64,000 nucleotides of DNA from JANNSO01 sp964485395. GTDB taxonomy: Bacteria > Spirochaetota > Spirochaetia > Treponematales > UBA12059. Positions 52,839 through 59,870 of this stretch are shown here, one piece after another. A program made the position numbers and the translations under genes. Location of the stretch: contig CAZAJF010000008.1 in NCBI GenBank assembly GCA_964485395.1, positions 1 to 64,000 on the forward strand, read 5' to 3'. Under the pieces are notes generated by a model. The model was not told the origin of the DNA. It saw only the letters and a program-made list of their open reading frames with translations, and did not search any database. Each line of letters opens with the position of its first letter. Within the stretch, counting starts at the first letter, position 1.

Positions 52839-53210
52839 ATGCCGGTTAAAATTGGAGTCGTTCCGAGAATGCGCTTGTTGACCTATCTTTTTGGAGAACT
52901 GGATAAATACAGTATTCCCTTCACCCTGATGGCCGTCGGGTTGTTAATTCTCAATGGCAAAGAAAAAAAACTCAGCTTGCCTGCTGCGGTACTTACCAAC
53001 TATTGCGTGATCAGCCTGTCGATCGGTTTTGTTTTTTCCGTCCTATTGTTCCGGTATTTCAAGAGGAATGAAATTTATTTATTTTACAACCTTGGGTTTC
53101 GCCCTTGGACGCTCGTGGTTTTGATGTATATCTTAAAGGCCGCCGAATGCTCCGGCCTCTTCGTGCTATGGTATTTTTTGAGGATAGCTTATGCCGTTCT
53201 TATACCTTGA
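52839..53210 (+). CDS. Small membrane protein, probable partner of the adjacent ABC ATPase
   Basis: A 123-aa protein from ATG 52839, with GAGGAG 6-7 nt upstream. Three hydrophobic segments (YSIPFTLMAVGLLIL, YCVISLSIGFVFSVLLF, FRPWTLVVLMYILKA) and a fourth C-terminal one. The family is unknown. The next gene, an ABC ATPase, starts 20 nt before this one ends, so the two are coupled and likely form one complex. It is very small for an ABC membrane component. Confidence 0.65.
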   Translation: MPVKIGVVPRMRLLTYLFGELDKYSIPFTLMAVGLLILNGKEKKLSLPAAVLTNYCVISLSIGFVFSVLLFRYFKRNEIYLFYNLGFRPWTLVVLMYILKAAECSGLFVLWYFLRIAYAVLIP

Positions 53211-53841
53211 CAGCCTCTATTTTTCCTATGGCCGAAATCCCGTGCTGCATGGCGTTTCGCTCTCCGGCGAGAAAGGCGACATCATAGGGATACTCGGGCG
53301 CAACGGCTGCGGGAAAACCACGTTCTTCAATTGCCTTGCGGGAATCCTCAAATCAACCAACGCCTGCATACGGATCGACGAAGCCGGATACGACCGCAGC
53401 AACAGAGGTACGACGATAACTTACCTGCCGCAAGTAAGTTTCCTTCCCGGAAACGTTGAAACAAAAAAAGCCGTTCGTTTTTTCTATTCGGACGCTGAAC
53501 GCTTGAGCTGCCTCGATGGGGACCAAAGAATCGAGAGCATGTACGGAAAAAAGATCGGCTCGCTTTCCAAAGGCGAGCGGCGCTATCTGGAGATCAACCT
53601 GATCCTGATGTCAGGCAAGCCGCTGTGCATACTCGACGAACCGTTCAGCGCGCTCGAACCGCTGTATTACGATAAAGTGAACGGACTCATTCGCGAAGCA
53701 GCCGCACGAGCCTGCATCCTCGTCTCGGATCATAACCACGGCGCCATCGACGATATATGCACACGCGTTTACGGCATGACCGGCGGCCAACTCCATCCTG
53801 AGAAAGCTAGGCGCGTCTTGAGCGACGATGTAACCTCATAG
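53191..53841 (+). CDS. ABC transporter ATP-binding protein
   Basis: A 216-aa ATPase. Walker A is ILGRNGCGKTTFFNCLAG, the signature-like motif is GSLSKGERRYLEINLI (SKGER in place of LSGGQ), Walker B is PLCILDEPFSALEPLYYD, and the switch His is in VSDHNHGAID. The short length and modified signature resemble export or processing ATPases. It overlaps the upstream membrane gene by 20 nt, and its 3' end overlaps the convergent DUF3592 gene by 35 nt. The substrate is unknown. Confidence 0.88.
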   Translation: MPFLYLDSLYFSYGRNPVLHGVSLSGEKGDIIGILGRNGCGKTTFFNCLAGILKSTNACIRIDEAGYDRSNRGTTITYLPQVSFLPGNVETKKAVRFFYSDAERLSCLDGDQRIESMYGKKIGSLSKGERRYLEINLILMSGKPLCILDEPFSALEPLYYDKVNGLIREAAARACILVSDHNHGAIDDICTRVYGMTGGQLHPEKARRVLSDDVTS

Positions 53842-54253
53842 ATTTCGGGTATACCGTGCGATTTGGTTTCAGCGTAATCCAGATCCATGAAACGAAAAAG
53901 GCGATCGACACCAGGGCTAAACCGACGACCAAAGCCCAGTTTACCTGACGGTAGGAAATTTGCCGCGGATTAATCGGATTTACCCGTATCGTGAGATTCG
54001 CAGGCCAGCTGTCCGCGGTCATCTCATACGAATAACCAGCGCCTTTATATGTATAATTTAAGCGGACATTATAGAGGATTGCTTCATGGCCGCCGTATTT
54101 GGTAACGCGGGTAAATTTTTCCTCGCCGAGTATATTCGCCGTCGCATAGGCTTTAGGCCAGCCGAGCGCCAGCAGCGATTTACCGGAAGTAAGCGCGATG
54201 ACGGCAAGGCAGAAGACGGCGGCGATCAAGGGACGGATGTTTTGCCTGGTCAT
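53807..54253 (-). CDS. DUF3592-like membrane protein
   Basis: A 148-aa protein with an N-terminal (PLIAAVFCLAVIALTSGKSL) and a C-terminal (WALVVGLALVSIAFFVSWIW) membrane segment. The extracytoplasmic part between contains YNVRLNYTYKGAGYSYEM and TIRVNPINPRQISY, the pattern of DUF3592 proteins. Function unknown. Its last 35 nt overlap the end of the convergent ABC ATPase gene. No clear Shine-Dalgarno beyond GGGAGAT upstream. Confidence 0.72.
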   Translation of the reverse strand: MTRQNIRPLIAAVFCLAVIALTSGKSLLALGWPKAYATANILGEEKFTRVTKYGGHEAILYNVRLNYTYKGAGYSYEMTADSWPANLTIRVNPINPRQISYRQVNWALVVGLALVSIAFFVSWIWITLKPNRTVYPKSMRLHRRSRRA

Positions 54254-54341
54254 TTTAATATCTCCCTGTTGTTTTTGAACCGGCTAAAGATATACAAATG
54301 AATTATTTTTTGCAAGCTGGGATACATCGCTTAAGGTCGGC

Positions 54342-55616
54342 TTGACCTGCCGCACGCCCTCGCCTATGCTTGCCTGCGTGAAAAACATTTGTACCGTATC
54401 AAAGGACATTCCAGGCCGCTGCGCGTACCTTGCGCAATTCGGCACGCCGGTCGACGGCAAGGGCGGAACTGTCGCCGATCGCGTATCCCGCGCGATCCGC
54501 CGGATAAGCTACGTTCAGATAGACACGATATCGGTGGTGGAACGCGCGCATCACCATGTTCTATGGTCACGCGACCATGCCTACCGCGCCCCGGTGCTCG
54601 ACGAGCTCGAGTCCGGGCGACGCGACATCTTCGAGTACTGGGCGCATGCAGCCGCGTATCTTCCACTGTCCGATTACCGCTACTGCCTACCCCGCATGAA
54701 GCGCGTCAAGGAAACAGGCCACGAATGGTTCCCCACGGACGCATCGGTAGTAGACGCGGTACGGGACCGCATACGGTCGGAAGGCGCGCTGCGCTCCCAG
54801 GATTTCGCAAGCGAGGGAACGCGCGGGCCCTGGTGGGATTGGAAGCCAGCCAAGGCGGCGCTGGAATACCTGTTCATGTCAGGTGAACTTATGATAACTT
54901 CCCGCAAGGGCTTCCAGAAGCTGTACGACTTGACCGAGCGGGTGCTCCCTCCGGATGCGGACGCGAGCTTTCCGTCCGCAGGGGAGATGTCCCGCTGGTA
55001 TCTCGACTACGCCATACGCGCGCTGGGGTGCTTCCGCGAGCGCGACCTGGCTTACGGCAGGCGGGACGGAATTTCCGGATTGGAGAAGGAACTGGCCAAG
55101 CGGCTGGAATCGGGAAGCCTCCTCCCGTTGACGGTAGAAGGAAAAAAAGCCGAACGATGGTACGCAAGCCCGGAAGCGCTCGAGACGGCGGGCCGAGTGC
55201 GGGTGGGAAGGCGCGTCAGGATATTGTCACCGTTCGACAACCTGATCATCGACCGCAAACGCGCGGAGGCTCTATATGGCTTCCGCTACACCATCGAGTG
55301 CTATGTTCCGCAAACCAAGCGACAGTTCGGCTATTTCTCGCTACCAGTGTTTTGGGGCTCTTCTCCGGTAGGGACTATCGATTGCAAGGCGGACCGCGCT
55401 GCCAAGACGCTGTTCGTAAAGTCCTGCGCGGCAATGGCCAAGGCGACACGTGCCTCTTCGGTCCGGGAACTCTATAAAACCGACTATGAGGGGTTCAAAG
55501 CCGCCCTACCCGAAGCCTTCGGCGTAGAAATGGAGCAGGAGCTACAGGCTTTTGCCCAATTCAACGGTTGCGAAAAATTGAGCACTGTCCCCAATCTAGC
55601 TGGAGGTGATAGTTGA
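54342..55616 (+). CDS. YcaQ/AlkX-like winged-helix DNA glycosylase
   Basis: A 424-aa protein of the HTH_42 (YcaQ/AlkZ) family. ISYVQIDTISVVERAHHHVL contains the QxD catalytic motif (Gln-Ile-Asp) of the YcaQ/AlkX subfamily. Also seen are FEYWAHAAAYLPLSDYRYCL, GPWWDWKPAKAALEYLFMSG (winged helix) and ILSPFDNLIIDRKRAEALYG. These enzymes excise alkylated bases and unhook interstrand crosslinks. The start is uncertain: TTG 54342 with AAGG 5 nt before it, or a later ATG at 54366. The 3' end overlaps the THEP1-like NTPase by 4 nt. A motif copy (55583-55592) encodes STVPN near the C-terminus. Confidence 0.87.
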   Translation: MTCRTPSPMLACVKNICTVSKDIPGRCAYLAQFGTPVDGKGGTVADRVSRAIRRISYVQIDTISVVERAHHHVLWSRDHAYRAPVLDELESGRRDIFEYWAHAAAYLPLSDYRYCLPRMKRVKETGHEWFPTDASVVDAVRDRIRSEGALRSQDFASEGTRGPWWDWKPAKAALEYLFMSGELMITSRKGFQKLYDLTERVLPPDADASFPSAGEMSRWYLDYAIRALGCFRERDLAYGRRDGISGLEKELAKRLESGSLLPLTVEGKKAERWYASPEALETAGRVRVGRRVRILSPFDNLIIDRKRAEALYGFRYTIECYVPQTKRQFGYFSLPVFWGSSPVGTIDCKADRAAKTLFVKSCAAMAKATRASSVRELYKTDYEGFKAALPEAFGVEMEQELQAFAQFNGCEKLSTVPNLAGGDS

Positions 55617-56182
55617 GCGATTCAAGGATATTCATCATCACCGGAGGGAGAGGTTCCGGTAAAACGACCCTCTGTGCGAAGGTTCATGGGGAAGCGCGTA
55701 AAATTGGGCTTGATACAGCGGGTATTTTCAGCCCGGCTATTTTTGAGAATGGGGAAAAAACCGGTATCAGCGCATACGATGCCCGAACGGGCATAACTAG
55801 ATTATTGGCGAAAAAAAATGGGGGACAGGCCCCCAATTCTGGAATCGGGGGCCTGTCCCCAGGAATGTCCCCGGATATGTCCCCGGAAATTCGCACAAAA
55901 ATGTGGGACTTCGACGAAACCACGCTAATTTGGGGAAATTCGATTTTTTCCGCTGCCTGCCCGTGTCAAATTCTTTTTGTGGACGAGATTGGCCCGCTGG
56001 AATTGGAACGGGGACAGGGCTGGACTTCCGCGCTGCGCGCTATTCAATCCGGGCTGTACCGCTCTTGTCTTTTTGTCATGAGACCCGAACTGCTGTCCCG
56101 CGCGCTGGAACTTTTTCCCGGCGCCACGGTTGTGGACTTGGGGAAGGAATGTCCCAAAGCCTTTTTTTTTCTGGACGCATGA
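55613..56182 (+). CDS. THEP1-like nucleoside-triphosphatase with repeat-derived insertion
   Basis: A 189-aa P-loop NTPase. Walker A is IFIITGGRGSGKTTLCAKVH, Walker B is ILFVDEIGPLELERGQGW, and VFVMRPELLSRAL-like sequence follows (LFVMRPELLSRALELFPG). This matches the NTPase_1/THEP1 family, which hydrolyses diverse NTPs. The TTG start (55613-55615) has GGAGG and overlaps the glycosylase stop. Residues about 66-95 (KKNGGQAPNSGIGGLSPG onward) are Gly/Pro/Ser-rich and encoded by an inverted pair of the dispersed motif, absent from what I know of the family. It overlaps the next gene by 4 nt. Confidence 0.83.
   Translation: MSDSRIFIITGGRGSGKTTLCAKVHGEARKIGLDTAGIFSPAIFENGEKTGISAYDARTGITRLLAKKNGGQAPNSGIGGLSPGMSPDMSPEIRTKMWDFDETTLIWGNSIFSAACPCQILFVDEIGPLELERGQGWTSALRAIQSGLYRSCLFVMRPELLSRALELFPGATVVDLGKECPKAFFFLDA
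55821..55860. repeat. Inverted pair of dispersed GGGGACAGG repeat inside the NTPase gene
   Basis: Left arm 55821-55838 begins GGGGACAGGCCCCC. Right arm 55843-55860 ends GGGGGCCTGTCCCC. Seventeen of 18 positions pair around a 4-nt loop. Two further TGTCCCC half-copies follow at 55866-55872 and 55878-55884, each in the context (A)TGTCCCCGGA. All keep the reading frame. Confidence 0.85.
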
Positions 56183-56694
56183 TGGCCGAAAAAAATTATA
56201 AGGCGAATTCCGGTTCCATGACGCCCTATACGGGCGGCGGCCCGGAGTTTGGCAGGAATCCCGTGACCCTCGTGAACGGTAACCGTTATATCCTGAATGG
56301 ACGCAGCTGCTCCGAATGCGTTCATTCCATCCATTTCGTAGATCGTTCGCCGCTTTGCTGCAGGATCAATCTCTGCGACCTTGAGATCCCCCGCGAGATG
56401 CAGCAGAGGCTCGAAGCGGTAACAGATGTCGGCGACACGGCGTTGAGCCGATTTTTTTATCTGGAATCGCTACGGCATTTCAAACGCACGCTCCCTGAAA
56501 AGGAGTATGGGATTCTGCTCAAAGATAAACGCATACTCGACTGCGACGACAAGAAAAACTGCTACTGCCTGACGAACCAAAGCGGCCTTTACCGCGTTTG
56601 CGACCTTGCCCACCTGTTCCGCAACGGAGACGGGGCCGAAGCCTTCGTCTCGGCCACCTTCAAGGAACGCGACAAGATAATCGGGAATATTTGA
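56179..56694 (+). CDS. Cysteine-rich protein of unknown function
   Basis: A 171-aa soluble protein starting MMAEKNYKANSG. ATG 56179 overlaps the NTPase stop by 4 nt. Cysteines are clustered: CSECVHS, PLCCRINLC, DCDDKKNCYCL and VCDLAHLF, enough for one or two metal sites, Zn or Fe-S. No family is recognised. Tight coupling to a THEP1-like NTPase and a DNA glycosylase suggests a shared role, possibly nucleotide or DNA damage handling. That is an inference. Confidence 0.68.
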   Translation: MMAEKNYKANSGSMTPYTGGGPEFGRNPVTLVNGNRYILNGRSCSECVHSIHFVDRSPLCCRINLCDLEIPREMQQRLEAVTDVGDTALSRFFYLESLRHFKRTLPEKEYGILLKDKRILDCDDKKNCYCLTNQSGLYRVCDLAHLFRNGDGAEAFVSATFKERDKIIGNI

Positions 56695-56712
56695 TAACCT
56701 GACCGGAAAACA

Positions 56713-56803
56713 AGCGTTAGCGATTGCAGCGGCATCCCGTCGGGCCGTAGGCGCGGCGGGATAAAAGCGGAAAGCGCGACCTCGAGGCCGCGATTTTTTT
56801 TTT
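56713..56803 (+). repeat. Bipartite hairpin repeat element, copy B, acting as terminator
   Basis: Lead-in GCGATTGCAGCGG, first hairpin arms ATCCCG (56734-56739) and CGGGAT (56757-56762), linker GCGGAAAGCGC, second hairpin CGCGACC / GGCCGCG (one mismatch), then about ten T (56794-56803). It has the same plan as 25919-25996. The T-run makes it a likely intrinsic terminator for the glycosylase-NTPase-Cys-rich operon. Confidence 0.72.
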
Positions 56804-56859
56804 CGCGGCTTCGAGGAAACGCCCAAAACCCAAAACCGAAACTTTTTTACCTTTACCCC

Positions 56860-56886
56860 TAAAGTGATTTTCCCCAGCGCCGATAC
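56860..56886 (+). promoter_or_regulatory. Sigma-28 (FliA) promoter of flaB
   Basis: TAAA (56860-56863), exactly 15 nt, GCCGATAC (56879-56886): a near-perfect match to the TAAA-N15-GCCGATAA flagellar consensus. The transcript would start near 56893, leaving a leader of about 180 nt before flaB. Confidence 0.9.
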
Positions 56887-57075
56887 ATGTAATGAAAGAC
56901 TGCATTTGCCGTTCCACGCTAGCGCGCGCAAGGGTGGCGGCCGGTGCGAACTTTCACGGATTTTACGTTCACGTGCGTGGTACGCGGAGGGGCGAACCGT
57001 ACGAATATACACACAATCGGCACGGATGCCGGGCGGCCGTTGAGCCGTCGACTTCAAGGATAAGGAGATACAGGT

Positions 57076-57936
57076 ATGATCATCAATCACAACCTCAGTG
57101 CAATGTTCGCGAATCGTTCTCTCGGGATAACCAATGGCAGCACAGAGAAAAACATGGAGAAATTGTCGTCAGGTATGCGCATCAACCGCGCCGGCGACGA
57201 TGCTTCGGGTCTTGCAGTGTCCGAAAAGATGCGCTCGCAGATCCGCGGCTTGCAGCGAGCGTCTTTAAACGCCCAGGATGGTATTTCGTTTATCCAGACT
57301 ACGGAAGGCTTTCTCCAGGAGACGCAGGATATCGTCCAGCGCCTCCGCGAACTTTCCGTGCAGGCTTCCAACGGTATTTATACCGCGGAAGACCGCATGC
57401 AGATTCAGGTGGAAGTTTCCCAGCTGGTCGACGAAATCGACCGCATATCCAGCCATGCCCAGTTCAACGGCCTCAACCTGCTTACCGGACGCTTTGCCCG
57501 TGAAACAGGCGAGAACGCCGTTACCGGATCGATGTGGCTGCATATCGGCGCCAACATGGATCAGCGAGAGCAGATCTATATCGGCACGATGACCTCCAAA
57601 GCTTTAGGCGTACGCAATATCGGCGACGATACTATCATGTCGCTCTCCAGCCCCGACGGCGCAAACCGCTCCATCGGGACTCTCGACGCAGCTCTTAAGA
57701 TGGTGAACAAGCAGCGTGCCGACCTCGGCGCCTACACCAACAGGCTCGAACATGCTATCAAGGGTATCGACGTCGGCGCCGAGAATTTACAGGCCGCCGA
57801 AAGCCGCATCCGCGATACCGACATGGCTTCCGAGATGGTACAGTTCACCAAAAACAAGATTCTGTCGCAGGCAGGCAACGCAATGCTCGCACAGGCCAAC
57901 CAGCAGACACAGCAAGTGATGCAGCTCCTCCAGTAA
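57076..57936 (+). CDS. flaB: Periplasmic flagellin core protein FlaB
   Basis: A 286-aa flagellin with spirochaete FlaB hallmarks: IINHNLSAMFANRSLGITNG at the N-terminus, LSSGMRINRAGDDASGLAVS, GISFIQTTEGFLQETQDIVQ, and a C-terminal helix ending NAMLAQANQQTQQVMQLLQ. There is no variable surface domain, as expected for a periplasmic flagellum. Shine-Dalgarno AAGGAG lies 9 nt before the ATG, and the segment TTCAAGGATAAGGAG resembles a CsrA site overlapping it. It is expressed from a sigma-28 promoter and followed by an intrinsic terminator. Confidence 0.97.
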   Translation: MIINHNLSAMFANRSLGITNGSTEKNMEKLSSGMRINRAGDDASGLAVSEKMRSQIRGLQRASLNAQDGISFIQTTEGFLQETQDIVQRLRELSVQASNGIYTAEDRMQIQVEVSQLVDEIDRISSHAQFNGLNLLTGRFARETGENAVTGSMWLHIGANMDQREQIYIGTMTSKALGVRNIGDDTIMSLSSPDGANRSIGTLDAALKMVNKQRADLGAYTNRLEHAIKGIDVGAENLQAAESRIRDTDMASEMVQFTKNKILSQAGNAMLAQANQQTQQVMQLLQ

Positions 57937-57957
57937 GAGACGGCACACGCGTGAACA

Positions 57958-57985
57958 AAGGCGTCCTTTCGGGGGCGCCTTTTTC
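57958..57985 (+). terminator. Intrinsic terminator of flaB
   Basis: Arms AAGGCGTCC (57958-57966) and GGGCGCCTT (57973-57981), one G-U pair, loop of 6 nt, then TTTTT. It lies 22 nt after the stop. Confidence 0.88.
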
Positions 57986-58120
57986 GTAGGAATTTTCAAT
58001 TCGCGCGGCAAATTGAAAATATGCCTTACTCTGCGGCCTGCTATTTGGCCTGCTATGAAAATCAAGGTTTTCCACAAAACTTGATTTGCCGGTGAATTGT
58101 ATTTTTAAAACTAGTTTTAT

Positions 58121-58141
58121 TTGGGGACAGGGCTCGAATTT
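58121..58141 (+). repeat. Intergenic copy of the dispersed GGGGACAGGG element
   Basis: GGGGACAGGGCTCGAATTT with a TT lead-in, a full-length single copy in the flaB to 58207 intergenic region, next to the promoter at 58167. It matches the copy at 52351-52370 over GGGACAGGGCTCGAATTT. Confidence 0.8.
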
Positions 58142-58166
58142 GGTTCAACAACCTCGTTCCCGCTCC

Positions 58167-58196
58167 TTGAATCTGCGCGCTTTTCGAGCATATAAT
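58167..58196 (+). promoter_or_regulatory. Sigma-70-type promoter abutting the start of the 58207 gene
   Basis: TTGAAT (58167-58172), 18-nt spacer, perfect TATAAT (58191-58196). The next in-frame ATG is at 58207, so the leader would be only about 4 nt. Confidence 0.5.
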
Positions 58197-58206
58197 GGGT
58201 GGTGCA

Positions 58207-59763
58207 ATGGATTCGGCACAAAAAGACGTACGGGAACTCGTACTTGAGCAGATTTTTCCGGAACTGCGCTACGGCGGAGACCCGGATATCGAACGCTATT
58301 TTGAGCTCCGCCAGCAAGGCAGGATGTTCGATGCGCTGGCTCTCTACAGGCAACGCCTCAAACCACGGTATCCCGACGATAAAAAACGCGTCGTGCTCCT
58401 CGCGCTTTTCCGTACCCGAGCCCCCCAATATCAACAGTTTTTACACGACTTGCTCATGGAGCGGGCCGATGAAATAATCAATCGCCTCAAAAAAAACATC
58501 GATGCCCTCGTTCTGCCTCTGCAAAATGTACGCATGAAAGATACCTACGCCGTGCTTAAAATGGTGGAGGTCGTCGCGCGCATGCTTCCGGTGGATCCGG
58601 AAAAGGCCAAGACAGCGGCCGCCGCCTATGAAAACCAAGCTTCCATCCTCAAGTACAAAAAAACCGAGATGACGCGCCTGTGTTATCTGCTCGGGGAATT
58701 TTACGAGCAGGCGCTCGTGGAAGAACTGGAAGCCGCCGATTTTCTGATGGTAAGCCCTTCCATAGAAGCCGAACGCCGCAAACAGGAAGAGCAAACCGCC
58801 AAGCATAATTTCTTCGACATCTCGCGCATCGAGTTCGATGCCGCCGATACGAAGCGCATCGAGATTTCCACGGCTTTCACCCGCAACGAGGACAAAGTCC
58901 TGGCCTACTGCCATAAGTACTGGCTGCGCGTGGAGGATCCGGCGTTCGAGCGGATTATATGGCTGTACTCGCGCAAGTATGAGACGCAGCATTACGATAT
59001 TTTCCGTACCATAAAGTTGGGACGGAGAAGAAAATATACCGATGACGATATCCTCACGATGGTTGCCACCAACCTGACTACGAAATATTCCTATACGGTG
59101 CAAGGCGACATCTACATGCAGGCTGCCTGGCACCGAATAAAATCCGAACTCTACTCGGGAGCCTCGGCTTCCGCAAAAACGAACGACGCTACCAAGCCAG
59201 GCCCGGCGACCCGGGAAGCTGAGAGCCTGCGGCGCCAGCGGGAGCTGGAGAGCGCGGCTGCCGAAAGCCGGAAAAACCGGGAACTACCGGAAACAAACAC
59301 GGTATCCCGCGAGAACGGTCCGGGACAGGCAGCTTCCGTCGATAAACCGGAATCCATCCAGGGCGAACCGAAACTCACACGGAACACGGAAAAGCCCAAG
59401 CGGCTCGCGGCGCTTAAAACATACGCGAGCCTTCCCGACCGCATTCCCACAGGCTCGATCTCCGATGCCATCAAGCGCCTCTCCGGGCGCGTGTACGACG
59501 TATACCACGATATATTCCTGGAACGCGTGCGCGGAGCCATCCATGAGGAGCTGGGAAAGCAAAAGAAAAAGCCGGCGACCCTTTTTGACGACCGCATGAA
59601 CCGTGCCGAAGATCTGGTCTATCGTTTTATGGAAGAAAACTATACGAACTCCTACATGGACTGGACCGGTTCGCCCGAGCATGCCCAAGTGGCGGAGCTG
59701 GGATTCGCGATAGACAGCCTGGAATCGATCATAGACAGCTGCTACAGGAAAATAAGCGCTTGA
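58207..59763 (+). CDS. Conserved protein of unknown function
   Basis: A soluble protein of about 518 aa, no signal peptide. Residues 1-300 are mostly helical (QQGRMFDALALYRQRLKPRY, LLMERADEIINRLKKNIDAL). A charged, low-complexity linker covers about 315-395 (ESLRRQRELESAAAESRKNR). A C-terminal helical domain follows (SISDAIKRLSGRVYDVYHDI). The layout suggests a structural or scaffold protein. ATG 58207 is used; ATG 58195 overlaps the -10 box. No family recognised. It sits between flaB and a lipoprotein-like sensor gene. Confidence 0.75.
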   Translation: MDSAQKDVRELVLEQIFPELRYGGDPDIERYFELRQQGRMFDALALYRQRLKPRYPDDKKRVVLLALFRTRAPQYQQFLHDLLMERADEIINRLKKNIDALVLPLQNVRMKDTYAVLKMVEVVARMLPVDPEKAKTAAAAYENQASILKYKKTEMTRLCYLLGEFYEQALVEELEAADFLMVSPSIEAERRKQEEQTAKHNFFDISRIEFDAADTKRIEISTAFTRNEDKVLAYCHKYWLRVEDPAFERIIWLYSRKYETQHYDIFRTIKLGRRRKYTDDDILTMVATNLTTKYSYTVQGDIYMQAAWHRIKSELYSGASASAKTNDATKPGPATREAESLRRQRELESAAAESRKNRELPETNTVSRENGPGQAASVDKPESIQGEPKLTRNTEKPKRLAALKTYASLPDRIPTGSISDAIKRLSGRVYDVYHDIFLERVRGAIHEELGKQKKKPATLFDDRMNRAEDLVYRFMEENYTNSYMDWTGSPEHAQVAELGFAIDSLESIIDSCYRKISA

Positions 59764-59870
59764 CAACGAGCCCCCGCGGGTCGAAAATAAATATTAACAA
59801 TTCCACAAGGCTCCTGGATTCTCCGCCGGAGCGTCCAGCGCCGTAGCAAGACGAATCGGAGAACGCCGCC

